Below are positions 30,040-40,454 of a DNA stretch of 56,410 nucleotides, one piece after another. Below the pieces are notes generated by a model. It saw nothing but the letters and a program-made list of their open reading frames with translations, did no database searches and had not been told where the DNA came from. Both the position numbers and the translations under genes were made by a program. How positions within the stretch are numbered: the stretch's first letter is position 1; every line of letters begins with the position of its first letter. Source of the stretch: an uncultured Bacteroidales bacterium (GTDB lineage Bacteria > Bacteroidota > Bacteroidia > Bacteroidales > Muribaculaceae); contig CACZHT010000025.1 of the NCBI GenBank assembly GCA_902781045.1, positions 1-56,410 on the forward strand. Reading direction: 5' to 3'.

Positions 30040-31605
30040 CTACTCGCTGTTGGCTTCGGCGAGGGCTTCGGCGCAGCGCTCGCCGTCGATGGCGGCCGAG
30101 ACGATGCCGCCGGCATAGCCGGCCCCCTCGCCGCATGGATATAGCCCCGGGATGGTGATGTGACACAGCGACTCGCGGTCGCGCGGTATGCGCACAGGCG
30201 ACGAGGTGCGTGTCTCTACGCCGATGACGATGGCATCGTTGGTGAGGAAGCCCCGAGCCTGATGGCCGAAAGTCTTGAACGCCCGGCGCAGACGGTCGCC
30301 AATCATCGGCGGCAGCCACTGGTCGAGCCGTGAGGGACGCAGACCTGCCGGGAACGATGATGGGGGCAACAGGCGCGACGGCTTGCCGTCGACAAAGTCC
30401 TTCATGCGCTGCGCCCCTGCCTGCTGGGTATTACCCGCCTCGGCGAAGCAGCGCCGCTCCAAATCTTCCTGAAAACGCATCACCTTCAAGACTCCCTTGT
30501 CTTGGTACTTGTCAGGCAAATCCTCGGGGTGAATCTCCACCACCATGCCCGAGTTGGCCCAGTAGGTGTCGCGGCGGCTGGGCGACATGCCGTTGACCAC
30601 CAGCTGACCGGGAGCACTGGCGGCGGGCACCACTACCCCACCGGGACACATGCAGAATGAGTAGACTCCTCGGCCGTCGACCTGCGTGACAAAGCTGTAC
30701 TCTGCCGCCGGCAGGTAGTCACCTCGTCCGGCCGGATTGTGATATTGAATCTGGTCGATGACATGTTGTGGATGCTCGAGGCGCACACCGATGGCTATGC
30801 CCTTCTCTTCCAGTTCAACATGCTGGTCGAACAGCATCTCATAGACATCACGGGCTGAGTGTCCGGTAGCCAGGATAACCGGCCCACTAAATCGCTCGCC
30901 CGTTGCACACTCCACTCCAGTCACCTTGCCGTCATCCAGAATCAGCCGCGTGACGCGCGTGCCAAAGTGAACCTCACCACCACAGCGCAGGATGGTCTCG
31001 CGCATGGCCTGGATGACGTGCGGCAACTTGTCGCTGCCGATGTGGGGATGGGCATCGACGAGGATATCCTCTTTGGCACCATGCTGGACAAAGATGCCCA
31101 GGATGCGCTCGACAGAGCCGCGTTTCTTGCTGCGCGTGTAGAGCTTGCCGTCGCTGTAGGCCCCTGCCCCACCCTCGCCGAAGCAATAGTTGCTGTCAGG
31201 GTCGATAATCCCCTCGCGCGAGATGCGGGCCACATCCACACGGCGATCCATCACATTCTTGCCGCGCTCGAGCACGATGGGCTTGATGCCAAGCTCGATG
31301 AGGCGCAGGGCGGCGAAAAGTCCGCCCGGGCCGGCACCCACGACAATGGCCTGCCGGTCGCCAGTCACGGGGTGATAGTCAATGGGTTGCACCAGATAGT
31401 CGCGCGTCATCGGTTCGTCGACATAGGCACGCACCTTGAGATTGACCATCACATTGCGCTGGCGGGCGTCAATCGAGCGTTTGAGCACGCGCACACCAGT
31501 GATGCGTGAGTGGGCAATGTGCTGCTCACTAGCGATGTAGTGTATTATTTCAGTTTCGCTGGCCGCTACACGTGGCGACACCCTGATTTGCAGTTCCTCG
31601 ACCAT
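30040..31605 (-). CDS. FAD-dependent oxidoreductase (COG2509 type)
   Basis: 521 residues. An N-terminal domain of about 80 residues precedes the FAD-binding Rossmann motif GAGPGGLFAALRL (about 90-102) and a second nucleotide segment VLERGKNVMDRR. Family-typical stretches include CFGEGGAGAYSDGKLYTRSK, YSFCMCPGGVVVPAAS and the C-terminal GLYPCGEGAGYAGGIVSAAI. No substrate is known for this widespread family. Cytoplasmic. Its start lies 164 bases from the divergent HAD gene. Confidence 0.88.
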   Translation of the reverse strand: MVEELQIRVSPRVAASETEIIHYIASEQHIAHSRITGVRVLKRSIDARQRNVMVNLKVRAYVDEPMTRDYLVQPIDYHPVTGDRQAIVVGAGPGGLFAALRLIELGIKPIVLERGKNVMDRRVDVARISREGIIDPDSNYCFGEGGAGAYSDGKLYTRSKKRGSVERILGIFVQHGAKEDILVDAHPHIGSDKLPHVIQAMRETILRCGGEVHFGTRVTRLILDDGKVTGVECATGERFSGPVILATGHSARDVYEMLFDQHVELEEKGIAIGVRLEHPQHVIDQIQYHNPAGRGDYLPAAEYSFVTQVDGRGVYSFCMCPGGVVVPAASAPGQLVVNGMSPSRRDTYWANSGMVVEIHPEDLPDKYQDKGVLKVMRFQEDLERRCFAEAGNTQQAGAQRMKDFVDGKPSRLLPPSSFPAGLRPSRLDQWLPPMIGDRLRRAFKTFGHQARGFLTNDAIVIGVETRTSSPVRIPRDRESLCHITIPGLYPCGEGAGYAGGIVSAAIDGERCAEALAEANSE

Positions 31606-31713
31606 TGTTTCTCAAATTTTCGGCAAAGTTACTGAAATAATTCATAATTTGCAATTCACAACTCGTCTGCTTTGCTGCCAGCACAAAAAACTTACGTCTA
31701 ACGTCTTTCAAAT

Positions 31714-31745
31714 TTTGTGTCTTCAACAAATTTGTCGTAATTTTG
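31714..31745 (+). promoter_or_regulatory. Promoter of the HAD hydrolase gene
   Basis: TTTG (31714-31717), 20 bases, TAATTTTG (31738-31745): exact Bacteroidota consensus. It ends 24 bases before the chosen ATG, which supports the start at 31770. Confidence 0.75.
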
Positions 31746-31769
31746 CGGCTCAAAAATCATGATGGAAAG

Positions 31770-32396
31770 ATGATGGAAAAGAAGATTGGCGCATTGTTTG
31801 ATTTGGATGGAGTCTTGCTGGACTCGGAGGGTATCTATACGCAGTTTTGGGACGCGGTCGAGGAGGTGTATCCGACTCACATCCCTAACTTCTCGAGCGT
31901 GATCAAGGGGTCGAACTTGTTTGAAATCTTGCACGACAATTATCCCGATGATGAGACCCGCCAGAAGGTGAGCGACATGCTGCACGCCTTTCAGCGCGAC
32001 ATGGCGTTTGTGTTCTTTGACGGCGCCATGGAGTTTGTCGAGCGGCTGAATGCAGCGGGCATCCCAGCCTGCTTGGTGACGAGCAGTGACCAGCGCAAGA
32101 TGGAGGCACTCTATCGTCAACATCCCGACTTCAAGAGTCATTTCCAGTCCATTGTCACGGGCGACATGGTGCGCCACGCCAAGCCCGACCCGGAGTGCTT
32201 CTTGCTGGGAGCCTCGCTTATCGGTGTCGACATCCATCACTGTGTGGTCTTTGAGGACTCGATCAAGGGGCTGGAGGCTGGCCGCTTGTCGGGCGCTCAT
32301 GTCGTGGGGCTGGCCACCACCCTATCGCGCTCGGTCATCCAAGACAAAGCCGATGAAGTGATTGACAGCTTCATCGGCTATAATCTGAATCTTTAA
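31770..32396 (+). CDS. HAD-family hydrolase, beta-phosphoglucomutase-like
   Basis: 208 residues. Motif I ALFDLDGVLLDSE has nucleophile D11 and acid D13. Motif II is VTSSDQRKM, motif III lies around HAKPDPECF, and motif IV is CVVFEDSIKGLEAGRLSG. A helical cap lies at about 16-80. This is the layout of phosphatases and phosphoglucomutases acting on small phosphorylated metabolites; the substrate is not evident. Start chosen at ATGATG 31770 because the promoter lies just upstream and the earlier codons are inside it. Confidence 0.88.
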   Translation: MMEKKIGALFDLDGVLLDSEGIYTQFWDAVEEVYPTHIPNFSSVIKGSNLFEILHDNYPDDETRQKVSDMLHAFQRDMAFVFFDGAMEFVERLNAAGIPACLVTSSDQRKMEALYRQHPDFKSHFQSIVTGDMVRHAKPDPECFLLGASLIGVDIHHCVVFEDSIKGLEAGRLSGAHVVGLATTLSRSVIQDKADEVIDSFIGYNLNL

Positions 32397-32451
32397 CCGC
32401 GATTTCTCGAGTATTCGAGTATTCGATGATTTGTGATAAAGATATTGAGTT

Positions 32452-33300
32452 CTAGAAGGCCTTAAAACTCATGTCGAGCGACTTGACCGAGTGGGTCAAG
32501 GCTCCGACCGAGATGTAGTCAACGCCGCACTCACCATAGTCGCGCAGGGTGTCGATGGTGATGCCACCACTTGACTCGGTCTCGACGCGTCCGGCAATGA
32601 TCTCGACCGCACGGCGGGTGTTCTGGGGCGTGAAGTTGTCGAGCATCACGCGGTCGACACCACCGTGGTCCAGCACCTGCTGCAACTCGTCGAAGTTGCG
32701 CACTTCAATCTCAATCTTCAGGTCTTTGCCGTTGGCCTTGCACCACTCATGGGCACGGTCGATGGCTGCCGTGATGCCGCCGGCAAAGTCGACGTGGTTG
32801 TCCTTGAGCAGAATCATATCGAACAGGCCGATGCGGTGGTTGCAGCCGCCCCCGATGCGCACGGCATCCTTCTCCATCAGTCGCATGCCCGGCGTGGTCT
32901 TGCGCGTGTCGAGCACGCGAGTCTTGAGCCCCTCCAGGCGGGCTTGATAGCGCGCCGTGGTGGTGGCGATTCCGCTCATGCGCTGCATGATGTTGAGCAT
33001 CAGTCGCTCGGTCTGCAGCAACGACTGCACGCGACCCTCGACGATGAAGGCGATGTCGCCGGGCTTGACATGCGCTCCGTCCTCAATGTAGGTGGTCATG
33101 CGCAACTCTGGGTCAAACTTCTCAAATACGCGCCGCGCCATCTCAACGCCGGCCAGAATACCCTCCTCCTTAATGATAAGGCGTGAGCGGCCCATCTCGT
33201 CGGTCGGAATGCAACACAGTGTGGTGGCATCACCGTCGCCGATGTCCTCGGCAAAAGCCAAGTCAATCAGTTGGTCAATCAATTCTTCTCTTGTCTTCAT
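32452..33300 (-). CDS. nadC: Nicotinate-nucleotide pyrophosphorylase (quinolinate PRTase)
   Basis: 282 residues, full length. Converts quinolinate and PRPP to nicotinate mononucleotide, CO2 and pyrophosphate in de novo NAD synthesis. Signature segments are DIGDGDATTLCCIP, LNIMQRMSGIATTTARYQ, RVLDTRKTTPGMRLMEKDAV, IGGGCNHRIGLFDMILLKDN and ESSGGITIDTLRDYGECGVD. Cytoplasmic. nadA and nadB are not in the window. Divergent from rlmH with 87 bases between; a TACTTTTG -7 element on this strand lies at 33327-33334. Confidence 0.95.
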   Translation of the reverse strand: MKTREELIDQLIDLAFAEDIGDGDATTLCCIPTDEMGRSRLIIKEEGILAGVEMARRVFEKFDPELRMTTYIEDGAHVKPGDIAFIVEGRVQSLLQTERLMLNIMQRMSGIATTTARYQARLEGLKTRVLDTRKTTPGMRLMEKDAVRIGGGCNHRIGLFDMILLKDNHVDFAGGITAAIDRAHEWCKANGKDLKIEIEVRNFDELQQVLDHGGVDRVMLDNFTPQNTRRAVEIIAGRVETESSGGITIDTLRDYGECGVDYISVGALTHSVKSLDMSFKAF

Positions 33301-33387
33301 ATTATTTAAGCGTTTAAATTATTGAGCAAAAGTAGTGATAATTTGCCAAAGAAGCATTAAATTTGCACCCTAAAAATGTGAAAAGGG

Positions 33388-33861
33388 ATGAAAATTACGC
33401 TTCTGGTGGTCGGAAAGACCACAACGGGCTACCTCAAGCCAGGTCTCGACGACTATATTTCGCGCTTGAGGCACTATGTGCCGTTTGATGTTCAGTATCT
33501 GCAGGATGCTAAGAACACTCGCAACTTGAGTGAGGCTCAGCAGAAGCAGGCCGAGGGGCGAGGCATTCTGACCAATGTTGACAAGACCGACTTTGTGGTG
33601 TTGCTGGATGAGCGTGGACGCGAGATGACCTCGGTGGATTTCAGCAGCTATGTGCAGAAGCGCATGTCCAGCGGTGTGCGGCGTGTGGTGTTTGTCATCG
33701 GTGGCCCGTATGGCTTCTCGCCCGACGTGTATGACCGCGCCAACGACAAACTCTCGTTGAGCCAGATGACGTTCTCGCACGAGATGGTGCGCGTCATCTT
33801 TGCCGAGCAGCTCTACCGCGCGTTCACCATCCTCAACCACGAGCCTTATCATCACTCGTAG
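33388..33861 (+). CDS. rlmH: 23S rRNA (pseudouridine1915-N3)-methyltransferase
   Basis: 157 residues, the usual length. A SPOUT-class enzyme that methylates pseudouridine 1915 of 23S rRNA in the assembled 70S ribosome. Typical features are MKITLLVVGKT at the start, LLDERGREMTS, FVIGGPYGFSPDVYDRAN and the conserved C-terminus LSLSQMTFSHEMVRVIFAEQ with YRAFTILNHEPYHH, which forms the SAM-binding knot and dimer interface. A TAAATTTG -7-like element lies at 33358-33365. Confidence 0.96.
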   Translation: MKITLLVVGKTTTGYLKPGLDDYISRLRHYVPFDVQYLQDAKNTRNLSEAQQKQAEGRGILTNVDKTDFVVLLDERGREMTSVDFSSYVQKRMSSGVRRVVFVIGGPYGFSPDVYDRANDKLSLSQMTFSHEMVRVIFAEQLYRAFTILNHEPYHHS

Positions 33862-33894
33862 TTCATAATTCAAAATTTATCACTGCCTGGAGTT

Positions 33895-33910
33895 TGGCAT
33901 GCTGGTTGCA
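33895..33910 (+). promoter_or_regulatory. Sigma-54-type promoter of lon
   Basis: TGGCATGCTGGTTGCA fits the RpoN consensus TGGCAyr-N4-TTGCW. GG and GC are exactly 10 bases apart, as the -24/-12 elements require. It lies 40 bases before the lon start codon. No TAnnTTTG element is evident nearby. Confidence 0.5.
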
Positions 33911-33949
33911 AACAATAATTAAGCTAAAGAAATAGACACATATCACAAT

Positions 33950-36361
33950 ATGATCAATTTTGATGAATTTGAGATGGCCAATGAGGGGGCTACAGCGCAT
34001 GTGGTGCCCATCGTGGCCGAAGTTCCACAAGACATCGATGATGCTGACCTTCAGGCCAATAGTCAGCTGGAGTTAGCCATCTTGCCCTTGCGCAATGTGG
34101 TGCTATTTCCGGGCATGACCATGCCGGTGAGCATAGGCCGCGACAAGAGTATGCGCCTGGTCAAGGAGGCCGTCAACCGCCATGTGCCCATCGGTGTGGT
34201 GTGCCAGATTGACAGTAAGGCCGAAAATCCTGGACAAAATGACCTGTATGGTATGGGCACAGTGGCATCGATCATCAAGGTGCTGCAGCTGCCCGACGGT
34301 GGCACCAACGTCATCTTGCACGGCCGGTCGAGCTTTGTGCTCGACGAGATAACGCAAGAAGAACCCTACTTGCGCGGCAAGGTGACGCTGACCGATGTCG
34401 AACTGCCCCGCAAGGGCGACAAAGAGTTCGCTGTGGTGATGGCCTCAATTAAGGAAATCACGCTGAAGATGTTGGCCAACATGGGTGACGGCGGTCAGGA
34501 AATGGCCTTTGCCTTACGCAACATTGACTCACCCTTCTTCTTGATCAACTATCTTGCCAACAACATTCCATTTGATGCCCAGCAGAAGCAGCAGCTGCTT
34601 GAGGAGCGCAACATGCGCCAGCGGGCCTTTCTGCTCTACTCGATGCTGCGTCAGGAGGAGCAGTTCGTCGAGCTGCGGGCCGACATACAGTCGCGAACGC
34701 GCGAAGATCTGACCCAGCAGCAGCGTGAACATTTCTTGCAACAGCAGATACGCACCATCCAGGAGGAGCTGGGCACCACCGACGAGGATTTGAACGAACT
34801 GGATGCACGGGCATCCAAGAAGAAATGGAGCGATGCCGTCGAGGCCGTGTTCCAGAAGGAGATGAAGAAGTTGGAACGGCTCAATCCGCAGTCGCCCGAC
34901 TACTCGGTGCAGTATAGCTACCTTGACACCTTCTTGAGTCTGCCCTGGGAACATTACAGCAAGGACTACTTCAACCTCAAGAAGGTTGAGGAGAAACTCA
35001 ACAAGGACCATTACGGACTGGAGAAGGTCAAGGACCGCATTCTCGAGCACTTGTCGGTGCTCAAGCTGCGAGGCGACCTCAAGGCTCCCATCATCTGTCT
35101 CTATGGCCCGCCGGGTGTGGGCAAGACCTCGCTGGGGCGCTCGGTGGCCGAGGCCCTGCACCGCAAGTATGCCCGCATCTCGCTGGGCGGACTGCATGAC
35201 GAGGCTGAGATACGCGGCCATCGCCGCACCTACATCGGCGCAATGCCCGGTCGCATCATCCAGGCACTGGCCAAGACCGAGACCGGCAACCCCGTCATCG
35301 TTCTTGACGAGATTGATAAGGTGGGTCAGGACTATAAGGGAGACCCATCGTCGGCTTTGCTTGAGGTGCTTGACCCGGAGCAGAACAGCAAGTTCCACGA
35401 CAACTACCTGGACGTGGACTACGACCTGTCCAAGGTGCTGTTCATCGCCACAGCCAACAACTTGGCCACCATCAGCCAGCCCCTGCTCGACCGCATGGAA
35501 CTCATCGAGATTACCGGCTATATCACTGAGGAGAAGGTGCAGATTGCCAAGCGGCACCTGCTGCCCAAGCAGCTGGAGGAGAACGGTTTCAAACGTGGCG
35601 AGATTAAGATGGGCGAAGATGTGTTCACCGCTATCATCGAGAACTATACGCGCGAGAGTGGCGTGCGCGAGCTGGAGAAGAAGATAGGCAAGGTGTTGCG
35701 CAAGATTGCCCGCCTCAAAGCCCGTGATGACGACTACCCTACCCGTATTACCCTGTCCAACCTCAAGGACTACTTGGGTGTACCCGACTACAGTCGCGAC
35801 AAGTATGAGGGCAACGACTTTGTGGGAGTGGTCACCGGTCTGGCCTGGACTGCCGTGGGTGGCGAGATTCTGTTTGTCGAGTCGTCGCTGGCACGTGGCA
35901 AGGGCGACAAGCTCACCCTGACGGGCAACTTGGGCGACGTCATGAAGGAATCGGCAGTGATTGCCCTGCAGTACCTCAAGGCGCACTGCGACATGCTGGG
36001 CCTGGACAGCGAGGAGATGGACAAGTACAATGTGCACATCCATGTGCCCGAGGGAGCCATTCCCAAGGATGGTCCGTCGGCCGGTGTGACAATGGTCACC
36101 TCGTTGGCCTCGTCGTTCACTGGGCGCAAGGTGCGTGACCACTTGGCCATGACCGGCGAGATTACTCTGCGTGGCAAGGTTCTGCCCGTGGGTGGCATTA
36201 AGGAAAAAATTCTCGCCGCCAAGCGTGCAGGCATTACTGACATCATCCTCTGTCACGAGAACAAGAAGGACATCGACCAGATTAACGCTATCTATCTTGA
36301 GGGGCTCACTTTCCACTATGTCCACACCATCCAGGATGTCTTGAACTTGGCTCTAATCTGA
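33950..36361 (+). CDS. lon: ATP-dependent protease Lon
   Basis: 803 residues. The N-terminal substrate-binding LAN domain (about 40-240) and a coiled-coil helical part are followed by the AAA+ ATPase with Walker [10 protein letters not shown] (near 386-394) and Walker [10 protein letters not shown]. The C-terminal protease domain has catalytic S710 ([10 protein letters not shown]) and K753 (GGIKEK). It degrades misfolded and regulatory proteins in the cytoplasm. The start ATG at 33950 is preceded by a possible sigma-54 promoter. A strong intrinsic terminator follows the stop codon. Confidence 0.97.
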   Translation: MINFDEFEMANEGATAHVVPIVAEVPQDIDDADLQANSQLELAILPLRNVVLFPGMTMPVSIGRDKSMRLVKEAVNRHVPIGVVCQIDSKAENPGQNDLYGMGTVASIIKVLQLPDGGTNVILHGRSSFVLDEITQEEPYLRGKVTLTDVELPRKGDKEFAVVMASIKEITLKMLANMGDGGQEMAFALRNIDSPFFLINYLANNIPFDAQQKQQLLEERNMRQRAFLLYSMLRQEEQFVELRADIQSRTREDLTQQQREHFLQQQIRTIQEELGTTDEDLNELDARASKKKWSDAVEAVFQKEMKKLERLNPQSPDYSVQYSYLDTFLSLPWEHYSKDYFNLKKVEEKLNKDHYGLEKVKDRILEHLSVLKLRGDLKAPIICLYGPPGVGKTSLGRSVAEALHRKYARISLGGLHDEAEIRGHRRTYIGAMPGRIIQALAKTETGNPVIVLDEIDKVGQDYKGDPSSALLEVLDPEQNSKFHDNYLDVDYDLSKVLFIATANNLATISQPLLDRMELIEITGYITEEKVQIAKRHLLPKQLEENGFKRGEIKMGEDVFTAIIENYTRESGVRELEKKIGKVLRKIARLKARDDDYPTRITLSNLKDYLGVPDYSRDKYEGNDFVGVVTGLAWTAVGGEILFVESSLARGKGDKLTLTGNLGDVMKESAVIALQYLKAHCDMLGLDSEEMDKYNVHIHVPEGAIPKDGPSAGVTMVTSLASSFTGRKVRDHLAMTGEITLRGKVLPVGGIKEKILAAKRAGITDIILCHENKKDIDQINAIYLEGLTFHYVHTIQDVLNLALI

Positions 36362-36383
36362 CGCAGAGAATATGAGACACTAC

Positions 36384-36420
36384 AAGCCGCCGCTCACGCA
36401 TTGTGAGCGGCGGCTTTTTT
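36384..36420 (+). terminator. Intrinsic terminator after lon
   Basis: AAGCCGCCGCTCAC (36384-36397) pairs perfectly with GTGAGCGGCGGCTT (36403-36416) around GCATT, followed by a run of T. A classic strong terminator. Confidence 0.92.
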
Positions 36421-36493
36421 AGCTTAGACGATGCCATGGTGCCGTCAGGGCTATGGGGAACACAGAGGTTATCTGTGTGAGGATGTTGTCTGT

Positions 36494-36808
36494 TTACAGC
36501 AGGGCATCAATCTTGGCCTTGAGGTCGTCGTGCGAGATAGTGCCCACCTGGCGGTCGACCAGCTGTCCGCCCTTGAAGAAGAGCAGTGTGGGGATGTTGC
36601 GCACGCCATACTCGATGGGGGTGTCATCGCCCTCGTCGACATCAAACTTGCCGATAAGTACGCGGCCCTCATACTCTGTAGCCAACTGTTCGACAATGGG
36701 GGCGATGGCCTTGCATGGGCCACACCACTCGGCCCAGAAGTCAACGACTACGGGACGACCCGATTCAATCTCTCGCTTGGTGTTCTCTTCAGTAAACTTG
36801 TAAGCCAT
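36494..36808 (-). CDS. trxA: Thioredoxin
   Basis: 104 residues, the standard length. The redox motif WCGPC contains C29 and C32. Other conserved parts are VVVDFWAEWCGPCKAIAP, the buried Asp in FDVDEG, and the cis-proline loop RNIPTLLFF. It is cytoplasmic and serves as a general disulfide reductant. It lies 97 bases downstream of dnaE on the same strand and has its own consensus promoter in that gap, so it can be transcribed separately. Confidence 0.96.
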   Translation of the reverse strand: MAYKFTEENTKREIESGRPVVVDFWAEWCGPCKAIAPIVEQLATEYEGRVLIGKFDVDEGDDTPIEYGVRNIPTLLFFKGGQLVDRQVGTISHDDLKAKIDALL

Positions 36809-36856
36809 AATGTGTTTGTAATGATAATGTTATTCGTTTTGGATAATTGAGGATTG

Positions 36857-36889
36857 CAAAGATACAACAAAGTTGGCGGAAACGACAAA
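36857..36889 (-). promoter_or_regulatory. Promoter of trxA
   Basis: On the minus strand TTTG (36889-36886), 21 bases, TATCTTTG (36864-36857): near-perfect consensus, about 49 bases before the trxA ATG. Confidence 0.7.
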
Positions 36890-36905
36890 CTTTCGGGCCG
36901 AAAAA

Positions 36906-39900
36906 TCAGAGTTCGACATTGATTTGATACTTGATGTCGGCCTCATCAAGCGCGTCAAGCAGCTTCTTGCTCACAGGAATCTTGGCCTTGGACTTGAGGT
37001 CAACGTGGCGCTGGTGGTCGACATCCTGCACGCGGAAGAAGAGGTCGCTGCGGTTCTCGGTCGAGGCGGTCATGAAGGGGGTGATAACCCTGGCTCGCTC
37101 CAACTCGTCGTCATTGATGTGAATGAGGATGTTGTGCACCACGCGCCCTTTCATGTCATCGAGTAGCGAGATGGACTGCACGTTGAAGCGGATGTCGGCA
37201 TTGGCAAACCGCTGCTGATAGGCCCCGCGGACCATGATGGGTGTGCCCACGATGCCATACTTGTTGAAGTCGATGAAGTTCTGCCCGAAGAGCATGAACT
37301 CGTATGCTCCGCTGTAGTCCTCGACCTTGAGTATGCCAAACTGTCCGCCCTTCTTGCCCATGCGTGTGCTGTAGCCCACAACGAGGCCAGCCATGGTGAG
37401 CGGCTGGTCGACAAGGTTGTTCTTGTTGGGCAGTTCGGCCAGCGTGGTGTTGCAGCCATAACGCACCTCCAGATAGTAGGGGTCGAGCGGATGAGCCGAC
37501 AGATAGATGCCCACCAGCTCCTTCTCCTTGCTCAGGCGCTCCATGATGTTCCAAGGCTCGGCCTTGGGAATCTCGGGTTTGGCCACCTCTAGCGGCTCGA
37601 TGTCGCCAAAGAGTGAGTTTTGCATCGACGACTGTCCGGCCTGATAGCGCTGCCCAAACTTGGTGATGACCTCGCTGAAAGTCTCATCGCGCATGTTCTT
37701 CTCGAAGAAAGCCTCGCGAGTGACCTCGGTAAACGAGTCAAAGGCTCCAGACAGTGCGAACGACTCGATGGCCTTGCGGTTGCACGCCCCGAGGTTGACA
37801 CGCTCCACAAGGTCGAAGATGTCGGCAAAAGGTCCATTCTTGGTACGTTCTTCGACCACGGCGTCGACGGCGTTGCCCCCCACCCCCTTGATGCCTCCCA
37901 GGCCAAAGCGGATGTCACCCTTCTTGTTGGCGCTGAACGACTTGAAGCTTTCGTTGATGTCTGGCCCCAGCACCCGTATGCCCATGGCCTTGCACTCGTC
38001 CATAAACTTGGAGAGCTTATCGACGTCGCTCAGGTTGCGGCTCAGCACGGCGGCCATATACTCGCTGGGATAGTTGGCCTTGAGATAGGCGGTCTGGTAA
38101 GCCACCCAGCTGTAGCATGTAGCATGCGACTTGTTGAAGGCGTAGGATGCGAACTTCTTCCAGTCCTCCCAAATCTTGTTGAGCGTCTTGTGGTCGTGGC
38201 CGTTCTTCTCGCCGCCCTCATAGAAGAGCCCCTCCAGGTGGTTCATCTTCTCTATCTGCTTCTTGCCCATGGCCTTGCGCAGGGTGTCGCTCTGGCCGCG
38301 TGTGAATCCGGCCAGCTGGCGCGAGAGCAACATCACTTGCTCCTGATAGACGGTGATGCCGTAGGTGTCCTTGAGATACTTCTCCATGCAGGGGATGTCG
38401 TACTCGATGGGCTTCTCGCCCTTCTTGCGGGCGATGAAATCAGGGATATAGTCCATGGGACCTGGACGGTAGAGGGCGTTCATTGCAATCAGGTCTTCGA
38501 ACGTGCTGGGTTGCAGCTCGATGAGATACTTCTGCATGCCGGCCGACTCGAACTGGAATGTGCCGGTGGTGCGGCCCTCGCAATAGAGCTTATAGGTCTT
38601 GGGGTCATCAATGGGAATCTTCTCGATGTCTAGGTCGATGCCCCGTGTGATTTTGATGTTCTCGAGCGCGTCGCGGATGATGGACAGGGTCTTCAGACCC
38701 AGGAAGTCCATTTTGATCAGGCCTGTCGACTCGATGACGCTGCCCTCATATTGTGTGACCATCACCTTGGAGCCGTCGCTGTCGGTGGCGGTACTCACCG
38801 GCACCCAGTCAGTAATGGCATCGCGGCCGATGATCACACCGCAGGCGTGCACACCGGTGTTGCGCACGTTGCCCTCGAGCTTTTCGGCCAGGCGCACGGT
38901 CTCGGCTACCAGCGGGTCAGGACTGTTGAGCTGTGCGGCAAACTCAGGGAAGCACTTGAGACAGTTCTTAATGGTGACCTTGTACTTCTTGCCCGGCTTC
39001 TCCTCGGGCATGTCGTTGGGTCGGCTGGGTATCATGCCAGCCAGACGGTTGCTCTCGTCAATGCTCAGACCCTCGACGCGCGCCACGTCCTTGATGGCCG
39101 ACTTGGCGGCCATGGTGCCGTAGGTGATGATGTGTGCCACCTTGTCGGCGCCATACTTGTCGGTGACATATTGCAGCACCTTGACACGGCCGTCGTCATC
39201 AAAGTCGACGTCAATATCGGGCAGCGAGATTCGGTCGGGATTGAGAAATCGCTCGAACAGCAGATCATACTTGATGGGGTCTATGTTGGTGATGCCCAGA
39301 CAGTAGGCCACGGCCGATCCTGCCGCCGATCCGCGTCCCGGCCCCACCGAGCAACCTAGCTTTGGGGCCGCCTTGATGTAGTCCTGCACGATGAGGAAGT
39401 AGCCCGGGAAGCCCATGTTCTTGATGGTGTCCAACTCAAAGTCCAGCCGCTCGCGGTGCTCGTCGTCCAACTCGGGCCAGCGTTCTTTGGCACCCTCATA
39501 GACCAAGTGCCGCAAATAGTCGTCCTCGTTCTCGAAGCCCTCGGGCAGCGGGAAGTCAGGCAGGATGGGGCCGTGGTCAATCGAGTAGAACTCCACCTTG
39601 TCGAGAATCTCGTTGGTGTTCTGCAGTGCCTCGGGGATGTCGGCAAACACCTCGTTCATCTCCTGCTGTGTCTTGAACCACTCCTGCTTGGTGTAGAGCA
39701 TGACATTGTCGTCGCTCATCTTCTTGCCGGTCGAGACACAGATCAGGCGCTCGTGGGCTTCGGCGTCGTCCTCGTTGATGAAGTGCGAGTCGTTGGTGCA
39801 GACGACCTTGATGCCCAGCTCCTGTGCAAACTGGAGTAGCACGGCATTAACCTCCTGCTGCTTGGGGAAGGTGTCCTGCGCGGCACGTGGCACTGTGGCT

Positions 39901-40454
39901 TTGTGTCGCTGCAGCTCCAGGTAGTAGTCATCGCCGAAGACACCACGGAACCACTTGACCACCTCGCGGGCCTGGTCAATCTGGCCGTTCAAGATCAGCT
40001 GCGGCACCTCGCCACCCAGACAGGCTGAGCAGCAGATGATGCCCTCGTGATACTTCTCGAGTTGGCTCTTGTCGGTGCGCGGGTGGCTGTAGAAGCCCTC
40101 GGTCCAGCCGTTTGAGACAATCTTGATGAGGTTTTTATAGCCATGCAGGTTCTTGGCCAGTAAAATCAAGTGTCGACCGATGTCACGCTTGTCGACATGC
40201 TGGTGCTGGTCGGTCTGGGCTACATAGACCTCACAGCCAAAGATGGGCTTGAACTTGTCCTGGTCTTCCTTGCCGCTGTTGACCTTGAGACAATAGTCAT
40301 GCAGCTCCTTGATGCCGAACATATTGCCGTGGTCGGTGAGTGCCATGCCGCGCATGCCGTCGGCAATGGCCTTGTCTACCATCCCTTTGACTGACGCCTG
40401 GCCGTCAAGGATGGAGTATTGCGAGTGCACATGCAGGTGAACGAAGGGTATCAT
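36906..40454 (-). CDS. dnaE: DNA polymerase III alpha subunit
   Basis: 1182 residues. The replicative polymerase. An N-terminal PHP domain (FVHLHVHSQYSILDGQASVK, ALTDHGNMFGI) is followed by the palm with the catalytic acidic motif PDIDVDF near 412-418 and SVGPGRGSAAGSAVAYCLGI just before it. Next come the fingers and beta-binding region, a helix-hairpin-helix part (FGLGGIKGVGGNAVDAV) and a C-terminal OB fold (PLTMAGLVVGYSTRMGKKGG). Its end is 97 bases from trxA. A TAACTTTG -7-like element lies upstream at 40508-40515 on this strand. Confidence 0.97.
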   Translation of the reverse strand: MIPFVHLHVHSQYSILDGQASVKGMVDKAIADGMRGMALTDHGNMFGIKELHDYCLKVNSGKEDQDKFKPIFGCEVYVAQTDQHQHVDKRDIGRHLILLAKNLHGYKNLIKIVSNGWTEGFYSHPRTDKSQLEKYHEGIICCSACLGGEVPQLILNGQIDQAREVVKWFRGVFGDDYYLELQRHKATVPRAAQDTFPKQQEVNAVLLQFAQELGIKVVCTNDSHFINEDDAEAHERLICVSTGKKMSDDNVMLYTKQEWFKTQQEMNEVFADIPEALQNTNEILDKVEFYSIDHGPILPDFPLPEGFENEDDYLRHLVYEGAKERWPELDDEHRERLDFELDTIKNMGFPGYFLIVQDYIKAAPKLGCSVGPGRGSAAGSAVAYCLGITNIDPIKYDLLFERFLNPDRISLPDIDVDFDDDGRVKVLQYVTDKYGADKVAHIITYGTMAAKSAIKDVARVEGLSIDESNRLAGMIPSRPNDMPEEKPGKKYKVTIKNCLKCFPEFAAQLNSPDPLVAETVRLAEKLEGNVRNTGVHACGVIIGRDAITDWVPVSTATDSDGSKVMVTQYEGSVIESTGLIKMDFLGLKTLSIIRDALENIKITRGIDLDIEKIPIDDPKTYKLYCEGRTTGTFQFESAGMQKYLIELQPSTFEDLIAMNALYRPGPMDYIPDFIARKKGEKPIEYDIPCMEKYLKDTYGITVYQEQVMLLSRQLAGFTRGQSDTLRKAMGKKQIEKMNHLEGLFYEGGEKNGHDHKTLNKIWEDWKKFASYAFNKSHATCYSWVAYQTAYLKANYPSEYMAAVLSRNLSDVDKLSKFMDECKAMGIRVLGPDINESFKSFSANKKGDIRFGLGGIKGVGGNAVDAVVEERTKNGPFADIFDLVERVNLGACNRKAIESFALSGAFDSFTEVTREAFFEKNMRDETFSEVITKFGQRYQAGQSSMQNSLFGDIEPLEVAKPEIPKAEPWNIMERLSKEKELVGIYLSAHPLDPYYLEVRYGCNTTLAELPNKNNLVDQPLTMAGLVVGYSTRMGKKGGQFGILKVEDYSGAYEFMLFGQNFIDFNKYGIVGTPIMVRGAYQQRFANADIRFNVQSISLLDDMKGRVVHNILIHINDDELERARVITPFMTASTENRSDLFFRVQDVDHQRHVDLKSKAKIPVSKKLLDALDEADIKYQINVEL

